DNA of 11,783 bases from Pseudomonadota bacterium (GCA_003242355.1 QGUH01000030.1:1-11783); one strand, 5' to 3'. Numbered from the stretch's first letter, positions 1-7,142 are shown. The notes: generated by a model not told the origin, from the sequence alone. Translations and numbers: made by a program.

Positions 1-476
1 GCGCGGATCATCATCAGCCCGAGCAGCTCGCCCTGGGCGCCCGCCGCCGGCTGCAGCGTCACCCCGTCCATCCCGACGATCTCGGCGAGCAGCGCCTGAA
101 GGCGCGCCATGAGCTCGAGCGCCCCTTGGATCAGCCGCTCGGGCAAAAGGGGGTGCAGGCTGGCAAAGCCATCGAGGCGCGCCGCCCACTCGTTCACCTT
201 CGGGTTGTGCTTCATCGTGCACGACCCGAGCGGGTAAAACTGCGTGTCGATGCTGAAGTTCTTCTGGCTCAGGCGAACGAAATGACGGATCGCCTCGGGC
301 TCGCTCACCTCGGGCAACCCGGCGGGGCGCTCACGAAAGAGGTCCCCGAACGCCGCGCGCGCATCGACCGCCGGCACGTCGAGGAGCGCAAGCGACGCTC
401 CCGAACGCCCCGGCGCCCCACGCTCGAATATCGGCGGCTCCTCGAACTCTAGCCCCTTGGTCGCTTCTAGCGGCAC
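1..476 (-). CDS. gcvPB: Glycine dehydrogenase (decarboxylating) subunit 2, N-terminal part, cut by the left window edge
   Basis: This is the N-terminal 158 codons of the beta-type half of the split P-protein of the glycine cleavage system. With GcvPA it decarboxylates glycine using PLP and passes the aminomethyl group to lipoyl-GcvH in the cytoplasm. Visible family motifs are PPIFERGAPGR near residues 14-24, LPEVSEPE at 54-61, the hallmark FYPLGSCTMKHNPK at 80-93, and LQPAAGAQGEL at 141-151. The PLP lysine lies in the missing C-terminal part; the full protein is usually about 480-520 residues. The chosen start is the GTG at 476-474, because GGAGG lies 7 bases before it and the family motif begins a few codons in. 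It follows the upstream lipoprotein gene by 33 bases with a small hairpin between. gcvT, gcvH and gcvPA, which usually precede it, are not upstream here. The family assignment is very secure. Confidence 0.95.
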   Translation of the reverse strand, partial: MPLEATKGLEFEEPPIFERGAPGRSGASLALLDVPAVDARAAFGDLFRERPAGLPEVSEPEAIRHFVRLSQKNFSIDTQFYPLGSCTMKHNPKVNEWAARLDGFASLHPLLPERLIQGALELMARLQALLAEIVGMDGVTLQPAAGAQGELLGLMMIR

Positions 477-490
477 GACGCCCCCTCCGA

Positions 491-507
491 GCGAGCGGAG
501 CGCTCGC
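491..507 (-). repeat. Perfect 7-bp inverted repeat (hairpin) between the lipoprotein stop codon and the gcvPB ribosome binding site
   Basis: GCGAGCG at 491-497 and CGCTCGC at 501-507 are exact reverse complements around a 3-base loop. In minus-strand RNA the stem begins 2 bases after the TGA of the lipoprotein gene (512-510). It ends a few bases before the GGAGG that serves gcvPB. There is no U tract, so it is not a standard intrinsic terminator. It could act as an mRNA processing or stabilising element, or modulate gcvPB translation; that role is inference. The repeat itself is seen directly, but short GC stems also arise by chance in DNA this GC-rich. Confidence 0.45.
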
Positions 508-509
508 GA

Positions 510-1097
510 TCAGAGGCCATCACTGCTGCCCGAAGAGTCGCCTTCGCCGCCTTCGGTCGCGCCTTCTTCGCCTTCGTCCCAGCCGCCCGCGCCGGTGACG
601 CGGCCCTCGATCTCGTCGGGGCGCACCGAGGCCGGATTCGGCTGCATGTTGATCTGCTTCACGGCTTCCCAAAGCTCGCCCACGTCACTCTCGCCGTGGC
701 CGCGCTCGCCCTTGATCACGTGCGCTTCGCCCGCCTTGGGAACGGAGTACTTGAAATACCCCTTGCCCTTGCGCGCGACGTTCGCGCCGACGGCGCCGAT
801 GATCCGTTCCGTCCACGTGAAGCGGAGCAAATCGCCGTCGATCTCGCCGCTCAGCTCGCCATAGGCGTCTCCGGAGGCGGTGCGCCACGCGCCGTTCGCC
901 GCACGGTCGTCCGCTTCGAGGTGCAAGTAGCCGTAGAGCGGGCTGTAATAGACGCCACGCCACTCGCCACCTTCCGGCATCGGCCCCGGCTGCACGTTGG
1001 CGTGCTTGACTTCGGGTTGACCGCCGCCGCAGGCAGGAAGCGCGATTGGGAGCGCGAGGACGCAGCAGAGACCGAGAATTCCCAGGCGGATTCGCAT
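510..1097 (-). CDS. Hypothetical secreted lipoprotein with beta-rich domain and acidic C-terminal tail
   Basis: The product is about 195 residues and I do not recognise a named family. It begins MRIRLG, has a hydrophobic stretch, and reaches a lipobox LPAC with Cys at residue 23. It is therefore probably a lipid-anchored envelope protein. The middle (about 45-115) alternates aromatic and glycine residues (WRGVYYSP, YGYLHLE, YGELSGEIDGD, LRFTWTE), a pattern suggesting an antiparallel beta fold. The last 30 or so residues are dominated by Gly, Glu and Ser. An in-frame GTG at 1127 would add 10 charged residues before the signal peptide, so the ATG at 1097 is preferred, though neither start has a clear Shine-Dalgarno sequence. 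It lies 48 bases after hemC and 33 before gcvPB on the same strand, so co-transcription is likely. A link to heme or glycine metabolism is not shown. Confidence 0.8.
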   Translation of the reverse strand: MRIRLGILGLCCVLALPIALPACGGGQPEVKHANVQPGPMPEGGEWRGVYYSPLYGYLHLEADDRAANGAWRTASGDAYGELSGEIDGDLLRFTWTERIIGAVGANVARKGKGYFKYSVPKAGEAHVIKGERGHGESDVGELWEAVKQINMQPNPASVRPDEIEGRVTGAGGWDEGEEGATEGGEGDSSGSSDGL

Positions 1098-1145
1098 GGC
1101 GCGGACTTTACCATGCTCGTCCCGCACACAAGCGGCTTTCGGAGG

Positions 1146-2063
1146 TCAGGCAGAAGCCCCGGGTGTCCCCGCGCGCAAGCGCTGACCGAGCTTTCGCCCC
1201 AGCGCTTCCGCGTCGGCGTCGTGCGTGGGCCATTCGGCGCGGAGGGTCGCGCGACGGACGTTCGAGCCATCGGCCTCGGCGAGCAGTCCCGAAAGGACGA
1301 TCTCGGATCCCTCGCGCCGAGCGTACGCCGCCACGGGGATCTGGCAGTTTCCCTGGACTTCCCGGAGCACGCCGCGCTCCGACGTGACCGAAATCTTCGT
1401 TTCGGTATGCGAAAGCGGTGCGAGCAACGCGGCAATCCGCTCGTCGTCGGCCCGGTGCTCGATCCCGAGCGCCCCCTGGGCCACGGCGGGAATCATCACG
1501 TCGGGCGCGAGCGTCTCGGTGACGCGCGCGAGCAACCCCAATCGCGCAAGCCCCGCGCGCGCCAGCACGATCGCGGCCACCTCGCCGGCGGCGCACTTCG
1601 AAAGCCGCGTATCGACGTTGCCGCGCAGGGCAACCACCTCGAGGTCGGGCCGGAGCGCCTCGATCTGCACTTTGCGGCGGAGCGAGGACGTGCCGACGCG
1701 CGCGCGCGCCGGCAGCTCGGCGAGCCCTCGGCCGTCCGACGACACCAGGACGTCGCGGGCGTCCTCGCGGAGCGGCGTGCACCCGATGACGAGCCCCGGC
1801 GGCAGCTCGGGCGGAACGTCCTTGAGCGAATGCACGGCGAAGTCCGCGCGCCCGTCGAGCAGCGCCTCTTCGATTTCCTTGACGAACAGCCCCTTGCCCC
1901 CGATCGCTGCCAGCGCGCGATCTTGAATGCGGTCGCCCGTGGTCGTGAGCGGAACTTCCTCCACGCGCAGACCCGGATGGATCTTCACCAACTCGGCCAC
2001 GAAGGCGCGCGTTTGCGCCAGCGCCAGGGCGCTCTTGCGGGTGGCCACGCGAACGGGGGTCAT
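1146..2063 (-). CDS. hemC: Porphobilinogen deaminase (hydroxymethylbilane synthase)
   Basis: HemC joins four porphobilinogen units into hydroxymethylbilane in the cytoplasmic tetrapyrrole pathway. The 305-residue length fits the family. Visible landmarks are the N-terminal VRVATRKSALALAQ, GGKGLFVKEIE around 55-65, HSLKDVP at 78-84 with the catalytic Asp at 82, GTSSLRR at 124-130, and LRGNVDTRL at 146-154. The cofactor-binding loop is QGNCQIPVA, with the dipyrromethane-attaching Cys at about 240. The more usual loop reads GGCQ(V/I)P, so the Asn before Cys is a mild variation; all key residues appear present. Its ATG overlaps the hemA stop in an ATGA at 2063-2060, indicating translational coupling. 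No hemD or hemB follows directly; a lipoprotein gene and gcvPB do instead. Confidence 0.97.
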   Translation of the reverse strand: MTPVRVATRKSALALAQTRAFVAELVKIHPGLRVEEVPLTTTGDRIQDRALAAIGGKGLFVKEIEEALLDGRADFAVHSLKDVPPELPPGLVIGCTPLREDARDVLVSSDGRGLAELPARARVGTSSLRRKVQIEALRPDLEVVALRGNVDTRLSKCAAGEVAAIVLARAGLARLGLLARVTETLAPDVMIPAVAQGALGIEHRADDERIAALLAPLSHTETKISVTSERGVLREVQGNCQIPVAAYARREGSEIVLSGLLAEADGSNVRRATLRAEWPTHDADAEALGRKLGQRLRAGTPGASA

Positions 2064-3418
2064 GCCTCCCCGCTCACGGTGCGCGGCATGGGATCGTTCA
2101 TGGTTTCTTCCGAATCCTCGTCGCGGAGGTATTGCACGGAGGCCGCCGTGTCGAGCTCGAAAAGCTCGTTGAGCGCCTGCGAGAGCTCTTCGAACGAGAG
2201 CTCGCAGCTCTCCGGCTCGCATGCCCGCCGGCGCAGGCGCACGGGCGGCGCGTGCAACAGGCGGTTTTCGACCGCCTCGAGCATGCGGGCGAGCGCGGCG
2301 CGCTCTTCGGGGCCGAGGTGCTTGAGCCGACCGCGGAGCGTGCGCGACAGCTCGAACGACAGCACCGCACGCACGCGCTCGCGCAAGCGCACGATCGTCG
2401 GCGTGGCCTGCTCCCCCTCCGCCCAGCGCTCGTAGCCCCGCGTTTCGTCCTCGATGATGTCCTCGGCAATCGCGGCCTCGCGCGAGCGTAGCGACAACGT
2501 CTGCGCGACGGCCTGGGAGAGATCGTCGATGTTGTAGACGAACACGCCGTCGATCGCGTTCGCTCTCGGGTCCACGTCGCGCGGCACCGCGAGGTCGATG
2601 TAGAACTGCTCTCTGCCGCGCCGCGAACGACGCGATCCGACCACCATTTCGTAGTCGATGACGTAGCCGGGCGCGCTCGTGCTCGCGATCACCACGTCGG
2701 CATCGACGAGCGCCGCGCGCAGCTCGTGCCAACGTCGTGGCTCGCCCGAAACGGCGCGCGCGAGCTCCTCGACCCGCTCGGGAGTGCGCCCGACCACTTG
2801 AATGCGCGCTCCCTGCCCAGAGAGCAGGCGTGCCACCGTCTCCGCCATCTCGCCGGAGCCGACGAGCAGCGCCGTGCGCCCGCGCAGCTCTCCGAAGATC
2901 TGCCGCGTGAGATCCACCGCGACGCTCGGCACGGAAACCTGTCCGGAGCCGATCGACGTTTCGGTCCGCACGCGCTTGGCCGCCCGGAGGGCACGCGGCA
3001 ACGTGCGGAACAGGGCCGGTCCGAGCGTGCCGCCCCCGCGCGCGAGCTCGAACGCGTCCTTGACCTGGCCGAGGATTTGCGGCTCACCCACCACCAGGGA
3101 GTCGAGCGAAGCGGCCACGCGAAATAGGTGGCGCACCGCGCTGCCGCTCACGTAGCTGTAGAGGTGTTTGCCAATCCCGCTCGCCTCGCGTTCGAGGGCG
3201 AGCGCGCACGCGTCGGCCACGCTCCCGAGATCCGCCCCGTTGCGCCCCGCAGCGACGATCTCGACCCGATTGCAGGTCGAAATCATCATCGCTTCGCCGA
3301 CGGGGGCCTGCTGCACGAGCGCTTGCAGAAACGGCACCACGCGCTCGCGCGGCAACGAGAGCCGCTCCCGAATTTCGATGGGAGCCGTGCGGTGCGACAG
3401 CCCGACGACGACGATCAT
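2060..3418 (-). CDS. hemA: Glutamyl-tRNA reductase
   Basis: HemA reduces glutamyl-tRNA(Glu) with NADPH to glutamate-1-semialdehyde, the first committed step of C5-pathway heme synthesis. The 452-residue protein shows all three family parts. The catalytic domain has GLSHRTAP at 6-13 and STCNRVE with the thioester-forming Cys at 49. The signature GEPQILGQVK is at 111-120. The NADPH Rossmann domain has LLVGSGEMAETVARLL at about 184-199. A helical dimerisation domain includes LLHAPPVRLRR at 387-397. After that motif the protein runs about 55 residues further, through a segment with two Cys (400 and 405) and many Glu, longer than many HemA proteins. The ATG at 3418 overlaps the upstream CcsA/HemX stop, and its own stop overlaps the hemC start, both as ATGA. 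The assignment is secure. Confidence 0.97.
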   Translation of the reverse strand: MIVVVGLSHRTAPIEIRERLSLPRERVVPFLQALVQQAPVGEAMMISTCNRVEIVAAGRNGADLGSVADACALALEREASGIGKHLYSYVSGSAVRHLFRVAASLDSLVVGEPQILGQVKDAFELARGGGTLGPALFRTLPRALRAAKRVRTETSIGSGQVSVPSVAVDLTRQIFGELRGRTALLVGSGEMAETVARLLSGQGARIQVVGRTPERVEELARAVSGEPRRWHELRAALVDADVVIASTSAPGYVIDYEMVVGSRRSRRGREQFYIDLAVPRDVDPRANAIDGVFVYNIDDLSQAVAQTLSLRSREAAIAEDIIEDETRGYERWAEGEQATPTIVRLRERVRAVLSFELSRTLRGRLKHLGPEERAALARMLEAVENRLLHAPPVRLRRRACEPESCELSFEELSQALNELFELDTAASVQYLRDEDSEETMNDPMPRTVSGEA

Positions 3419-4218
3419 CCGGCAGGAACCCGCGCCACGTAGAACACGATCACCAGCAGCACGCAGCCCACTCCGGCGAGCGTGCCGTATGCAGCGCGTC
3501 GTCCCGTCCAACCGACGAGCCGCCGCGAGAGGAGCACGAGCCCGAGCACGAGCCAGCTCGCATACCCGAGCAGGGCGCGCAAAAGATCCGAACCGCTCGC
3601 GAAGCTCATGTGCCCGACGAAGAGGGAGCCGCTCACTACCCCGAAGGTGAGCAAAGGGAAACCGGCGAGCAGCAGGCGATGGGTCGCCCGGTCGAGCGAG
3701 GCGAGCGGCGGCAGCCGCGCGCCGAACGCGAAGCGCCGCGCCTTCAGGCGACGTTCTTGCATCACGTAGAACGCTCCGGCCGCGCCGGCGAGCAGGAACA
3801 ACCCGACGCCGAGCACGTTCGCGGCGATGTGCAGGATGAGCAGAGGGCTCGCGCCCGGAGTCCCGAGCGACCGCCCCTCGACGAACTCGGCCCCAATCAG
3901 GAAGGTGAGCGCAAGCGGCCCGACGAGCGCCCCGAGGGCGTCCACCCGGAAGCGCCGACGCACGAGGCCATACGCCGAGACGGCCATCAGCGCGCAGAAG
4001 CTCAGCGCGAACGGCAGCGACTCCACCGGGCAGACCCCGAGCAAAAGGCTCGCGATGACGACGTGCGCCGCGTGCAGGACGCCTCCCGCCAGGAGCACCC
4101 GCGGCCCGAACGCGGAAACGCGAGCCGCCGGACGCACGAGATCCAGGAAGAAGAGCGTCGATGCGGCCGAGTACAGGATCACCGCCAGGGTGAAGGCCGC
4201 GCTGCCGATGGCCGACAT
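3415..4218 (-). CDS. CcsA/HemX-family integral membrane protein, tryptophan-rich heme motif not visible
   Basis: This 267-residue protein has about eight hydrophobic segments and belongs to the cytochrome c assembly (CcsA/CcmC/HemX) superfamily. The evidence is LHAAHVV (His 49 and 52), then ILHIAANVLGVGLFLLAGA (His 130) followed by FYVMQERRLKARRF, and FPLLTFGVVSGSLF. The C-terminal SWLVLGLVLLSRRLVGWTGRRAA matches the part that follows the heme-binding WxxxxWGxYWxWDPKE loop in true CcsA. That loop itself is not recognisable: the region reads FVGHMSFASGSDLL. This resembles HemX, a membrane protein next to hemA in many bacteria that in Bacillus affects HemA abundance. A function in cytochrome c maturation is thus less likely than a HemX-type role, by inference. 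Its TGA overlaps the hemA ATG (ATGA). The start is the ATG at 4218, with only a weak GGAAAG before it. Confidence 0.85.
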   Translation of the reverse strand: MSAIGSAAFTLAVILYSAASTLFFLDLVRPAARVSAFGPRVLLAGGVLHAAHVVIASLLLGVCPVESLPFALSFCALMAVSAYGLVRRRFRVDALGALVGPLALTFLIGAEFVEGRSLGTPGASPLLILHIAANVLGVGLFLLAGAAGAFYVMQERRLKARRFAFGARLPPLASLDRATHRLLLAGFPLLTFGVVSGSLFVGHMSFASGSDLLRALLGYASWLVLGLVLLSRRLVGWTGRRAAYGTLAGVGCVLLVIVFYVARVPAG

Positions 4219-4325
4219 GGGGCTCGACTTTCCGGGCGCAAGAACACCCGAGCGGCTCGAAGCTTAGCCTAGATTTCGGGCCGACGCCGGAGCTGCCCCC
4301 CAGAGGAGCCACGCCCCGCGCCCGG
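4219..4325. other. Intergenic region between the LysM gene and the CcsA/HemX gene
   Basis: These 107 bases separate two minus-strand gene groups. I see no convincing U-tracted terminator after the LysM stop codon and no promoter close to the sigma-70 consensus. A locally AT-richer patch around 4262-4276 could hold a -10-like element for the ccsA/hemX-hemA-hemC group. The sequence does not decide whether the groups are separate transcripts or one long one. Confidence 0.35.
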
Positions 4326-5732
4326 TCAGTTCTTTGCAGCGGCGGGAGCAGGCCGGGAAACCGCGGTGACGGCCCGGTCGCCCGGGACCAGCTCGCGGCG
4401 CGCATGCACCACCAGGGCAACCGAGCTCTTCGGATCCGCCCGCAAGACGCGAAGCTCCGCCACGGCCTCGGGGGGGAAGTTGCTCTCGTTGCCGAGGAGC
4501 GGCGTCTTTTCGATCTCCACCCGCTCGGGCGAGTCCATGTTCAGCCGATCGCGCATCGTGCTCGAGCTCGTGGCCAAGCTCTTCCGCCACGTATCCCCGC
4601 GCCGCATCACGACCAGCGTGTTGCCGGGCTCGAGCCCGTCGCTGCTGCCACGATCCAAAAAGACGATCTGGTTTTGGGCGAGGTAGACGTGCGGGTACAA
4701 GCTCGTGAGCACGCGCGCCTCGACCTTCTTCTTGTTCGCGCGCGGCTCGACGATCTCGAACTTGCGCCGAACCGGGCCGACCTTCGCGCCGCGCTCGATC
4801 ACGTCGAGCGATTCGGTGATGATGGCGCGCGCGACCCGCGTCTTGGGGCTCCACGCGTCGATGCGCACCGTGCCATTCACGCGCACGATGCGCCCCGGCG
4901 GCTTGCGCGCCCCGGGCACGTCCTGCGGCGGGCGCACGGTGCGAAACACGGTGAGCTCTTGCCCCGGTTTGACGGTGTTTCCCTCCTCGATCACGAGGTA
5001 GACGTGATTGCCGGCGGCGAGCAGCATCTGCTCTTCGACCGCGCCGACGATCTCCCCCCACACGTCGCGTTCGGGATCGCCGATGAAGCCTTGTTCGCGA
5101 AGGTAGATGGCGCCCGACGGAATACGCGCGCCCACGTGCGAGCGCTGAATGCCCGGCGTGCGCACGGTCGTCGCGGCAATCCCGATGGGCGCCGTGGCGC
5201 TCAGGCGGATCTGATCGCCCGGATAGATCCAATGGGGGTCGCGGATCTGCTCGTTCTGACGCCAGAGCTTGGGCCACTCCCACGGACTGTCGAAGTACCG
5301 CGCCGACAAATCCCAGAGCGTGTCGCCACGACGCACGACGTGCAACAGCGGACGACCGAGCGTGCGCGAACCACCCAGGCTGCCCTCGTCGAGAATCCCG
5401 GGGGCGCCCGGATCCCCGTGCACCACGGGCTTGCCGCCGCTGGGCGGAGCGAGATCGAACCCGTCGCGCTCGTCTCCCGTAATGGGGCGCGAGCTCGACG
5501 GCAGCCCTGCGTTGACGTCCGTGCCCGGAGCGGGCAACCCGAACGGCTGATAGTACGTGGTCGTGGTGGTCTGCCCTGGAGTCACGACGACGTGCTGCCC
5601 CTCGGCGGGAACACCCTCGGCCGCCGCGGCGGTCCCCGTGGGGGGCGCGCTCCGGGTTTCCTGCGCAGCGACGGGGAAGGACGCGACTGCGGCCGCCAGC
5701 GCGACGAGCCCCCCGGCGCAAAGACCCTTCAT
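4326..5732 (-). CDS. Secreted LysM-domain envelope protein
   Basis: The 468-residue protein starts with a cleavable-type signal peptide (MKGLCAGGLVALAAAVASFP, probable cleavage after VAA at 21-23), so it acts in the periplasm. A Thr/Pro/Gly-rich linker runs to about 125. One LysM domain follows at about 129-178, with HVVRRGDTLWDLSARYF, then PWEWPKLWRQN, then PHWIYPGDQIRLS; LysM domains bind peptidoglycan. This WP.LW...PHWIYPGD variant resembles the long LysM proteins often found next to dprA in proteobacteria. The remaining 290 or so residues hold a repeated G(D/N).V..(G)..V.PG pattern (AAGNHVYLVIEEGNTVKPG, SSDGLEPGNTLVVM, RRELVPGDRAV) typical of small beta-barrel units in those proteins. Its ATG overlaps the stop of the upstream coiled-coil lipoprotein as ATGA. 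The precise role is unknown; a structural or cell wall-linking role is inferred. Confidence 0.88.
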   Translation of the reverse strand: MKGLCAGGLVALAAAVASFPVAAQETRSAPPTGTAAAAEGVPAEGQHVVVTPGQTTTTTYYQPFGLPAPGTDVNAGLPSSSRPITGDERDGFDLAPPSGGKPVVHGDPGAPGILDEGSLGGSRTLGRPLLHVVRRGDTLWDLSARYFDSPWEWPKLWRQNEQIRDPHWIYPGDQIRLSATAPIGIAATTVRTPGIQRSHVGARIPSGAIYLREQGFIGDPERDVWGEIVGAVEEQMLLAAGNHVYLVIEEGNTVKPGQELTVFRTVRPPQDVPGARKPPGRIVRVNGTVRIDAWSPKTRVARAIITESLDVIERGAKVGPVRRKFEIVEPRANKKKVEARVLTSLYPHVYLAQNQIVFLDRGSSDGLEPGNTLVVMRRGDTWRKSLATSSSTMRDRLNMDSPERVEIEKTPLLGNESNFPPEAVAELRVLRADPKSSVALVVHARRELVPGDRAVTAVSRPAPAAAKN

Positions 5733-6169
5733 CGACGCTCCTCCCCCTCGACCACTTTCACCGAAGCGGTGGACCGGCTCGCGTTCCCGGGCTCTCCCTT
5801 GCCCCGCAGGCGAATCACGGGCCGATCTCCCGGCGCGTCGGGGCGCTCTTCGGGAGCGACCTCGGGGCTTTTCGGACGCGAAAGGGGCAGGTCCTCGGGC
5901 GGCTCGAGCTTCACCACTTTCAACGGGGGGCGCTCCACGCGCTCGGCAGCTGGGGCTGGGGTCGCGGCCGGCGCCGCCGGGGTGGCAGCGGACTGTTGGG
6001 TCTCGAGCGCGTCGAGCCGCTCACTCAGGCGGTCGTTTTTTGCCTGCAACCGGGCGATATCGTCGGCAAGCTCCGCCAAACGGCGCTCCAGGCCCTCGCG
6101 ATCGCTCGCACAACCGAGCGTGGCGAAAGCCGAAACCAAGAGCGCCGAGCACACGGGCCAGCGTCGCAT
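5729..6169 (-). CDS. Small coiled-coil lipoprotein, hypothetical
   Basis: The product is about 146 residues. MRRWPVCSALLVSAFATLGC has a basic start, a hydrophobic core and a lipobox ending in Cys 20, so it is probably lipid-anchored. Residues 22-58 (REGLERRLAELADDIARL, then QAKNDRLSERLDALETQQ) show leucine heptads expected of a coiled coil, perhaps a trimer as in Lpp or the N-terminal region of CpoB/YbgF. A Pro/Ala-rich linker and an acidic and Pro-rich tail follow, with no recognised domain. The ATG at 6169 is chosen because the signal peptide starts there; in-frame codons up to 6274 would add unrelated residues and have no ribosome binding site. Its stop overlaps the LysM gene start (ATGA, 5732-5729), so the two products are probably made together. 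No specific function can be assigned. Confidence 0.8.
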   Translation of the reverse strand: MRRWPVCSALLVSAFATLGCASDREGLERRLAELADDIARLQAKNDRLSERLDALETQQSAATPAAPAATPAPAAERVERPPLKVVKLEPPEDLPLSRPKSPEVAPEERPDAPGDRPVIRLRGKGEPGNASRSTASVKVVEGEERR

Positions 6170-6311
6170 ACGGCGATCGTACGGCCGGTGCCTGGAATCA
6201 GCCAAGGGAGTGCCGAACATGTATCGGTCGATGTGCTCCCACGGGAACCTCGGCCGGACGACCAGGACAGTCACGCTGGACGCGCCGAAACAAGACCGCT
6301 AGGCTCCGCTC
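6170..6311. promoter_or_regulatory. Divergent intergenic region expected to hold promoters for the minus lipoprotein-LysM pair and for plus-strand pssA
   Basis: This 142-base gap is the only point in the window where transcription diverges, so at least two promoters are expected here by layout. No hexamer pair close to the sigma-70 consensus stands out on either strand. A short imperfect dyad (TACG, 5 bases, CGTA at about 6169-6181) overlaps the lipoprotein start. The regulatory role is inferred from gene orientation, not from a recognised motif. Confidence 0.4.
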
Positions 6312-7142
6312 GTGCGATTGCGTCGTCACCGTCGCCCGCGCCTCGACCTCCGCAAGACGCTCTTCGTCTTGCCGAACCTGATCACGCTCGCCAGCGTGTT
6401 CTGCGGGTTCAATGCAATCCGGCTGGTCGCCCGAGACGATCCGACGGAAAACGACGTGTATCGGGCGGCAGTGCTCCTCATCTTCGCGATGTTGTTCGAC
6501 CTCATGGATGGTCGTGTCGCGCGGATGACACGAACGCAGAGCGCTTTCGGTCTGCAGCTCGACTCGCTGGCAGACGTGATCTCGTTCGGCGTCGCTCCGT
6601 CGCTGCTCGTTTACAAGTGGGTGCTGCACCGCGAGCCCATTCCCGGCATCCTGACCGCGTTCTTGTTCGTTGCGTGCGCCGCGATTCGGCTCGCGCGCTT
6701 CAACGTGCTCACGACGAGCCCGAGCGGCGCTCCGCACAAGCCGTCCCGGTACATGATCGGCCTGCCCACGCCGCCCGCATCGGGCATCCTGATTTCGCTG
6801 ATCGTCGCCAATCACGCGGTCGACGGCGCGCTCGGCGCGGAGCAATACACGCTCTTGCTCTTCGGGGTCACGATCGCGCTCAGCTTGCTCATGGTCTCGA
6901 ACGTGCGCTTCCGCTCGTTCAAGGATCTGAAGCTCAACACGGCGACCGTGCTGCTCGTGCTCTTCGTCATCGGTTCGAGCGCGTTCGTCTGGCAGCGCTT
7001 CAAGCCGCAGTTCGTCCTCGTCTGGCTGCTCTCGTTCTACGTGCTCATCGGGCTCGTCGAGTCGGCGCGCGCGCTGGCGGCACGCCTTCGGGCGGGCTCT
7101 TCCGCGCGGCGTGATTCGCTGCCGCCTGCGCACCCGGGATGA
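6312..7142 (+). CDS. pssA: CDP-diacylglycerol--serine O-phosphatidyltransferase (phosphatidylserine synthase)
   Basis: This integral membrane enzyme transfers phosphatidyl from CDP-diacylglycerol to serine, the first step towards phosphatidylethanolamine. The 276-residue protein has the complete CDP-alcohol phosphotransferase signature D63-xx-D66-G67-xx-A70-R71-8x-G80-xxx-D84-xxx-D88, which holds the metal-binding aspartates. It opens with a basic stretch then FVLPNLITLASVFCGFNAI, typical of type II PssA, and carries about eight hydrophobic segments. The basic C-terminal tail ends in AHPG. The start is the GTG at 6312: an in-frame TAG lies four codons upstream, and no clear Shine-Dalgarno sequence is seen. 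Serine specificity rather than another alcohol is inferred from the PssA-like N-terminus. Its stop overlaps the amine oxidase start as ATGA at 7139-7142, which links the two in translation. No phosphatidylserine decarboxylase gene is in the window. Confidence 0.92.
   Translation: MRLRRHRRPRLDLRKTLFVLPNLITLASVFCGFNAIRLVARDDPTENDVYRAAVLLIFAMLFDLMDGRVARMTRTQSAFGLQLDSLADVISFGVAPSLLVYKWVLHREPIPGILTAFLFVACAAIRLARFNVLTTSPSGAPHKPSRYMIGLPTPPASGILISLIVANHAVDGALGAEQYTLLLFGVTIALSLLMVSNVRFRSFKDLKLNTATVLLVLFVIGSSAFVWQRFKPQFVLVWLLSFYVLIGLVESARALAARLRAGSSARRDSLPPAHPG

Noticed and set aside
1..1200. Glycine riboswitch upstream of gcvPB
   Set aside because: Only 33 bases separate gcvPB from the preceding gene and that gene follows hemC closely, so there is no room for the aptamer and no matching conserved core is visible.
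696..2435. A 579-codon plus-strand open frame opposite hemC, hemA and the lipoprotein gene
   Set aside because: It is antisense to genes with clear family motifs, and its product is a low-complexity Arg/Ala-rich sequence typical of shadow frames in high-GC DNA.
2064..2732. Upstream extension of the hemC frame
   Set aside because: It overlaps the C-terminal coding part of hemA and has no family similarity. HemC starts at the ATG at 2063, where VRVATRKSALA follows.
3419..4420. A long upstream extension of the hemA frame, fused to HemA
   Set aside because: The extension is Arg/Ala/Gly-rich and out of frame with the CcsA/HemX gene that occupies the same DNA. HemA clearly begins at MIVVVGLSHRTAP (3418).
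4404..6302. A 632-codon plus-strand open frame opposite the LysM and coiled-coil lipoprotein genes
   Set aside because: The minus strand carries a signal peptide, a LysM domain and a lipobox in the same region, and the plus frame gives only Arg/Ala-rich sequence.
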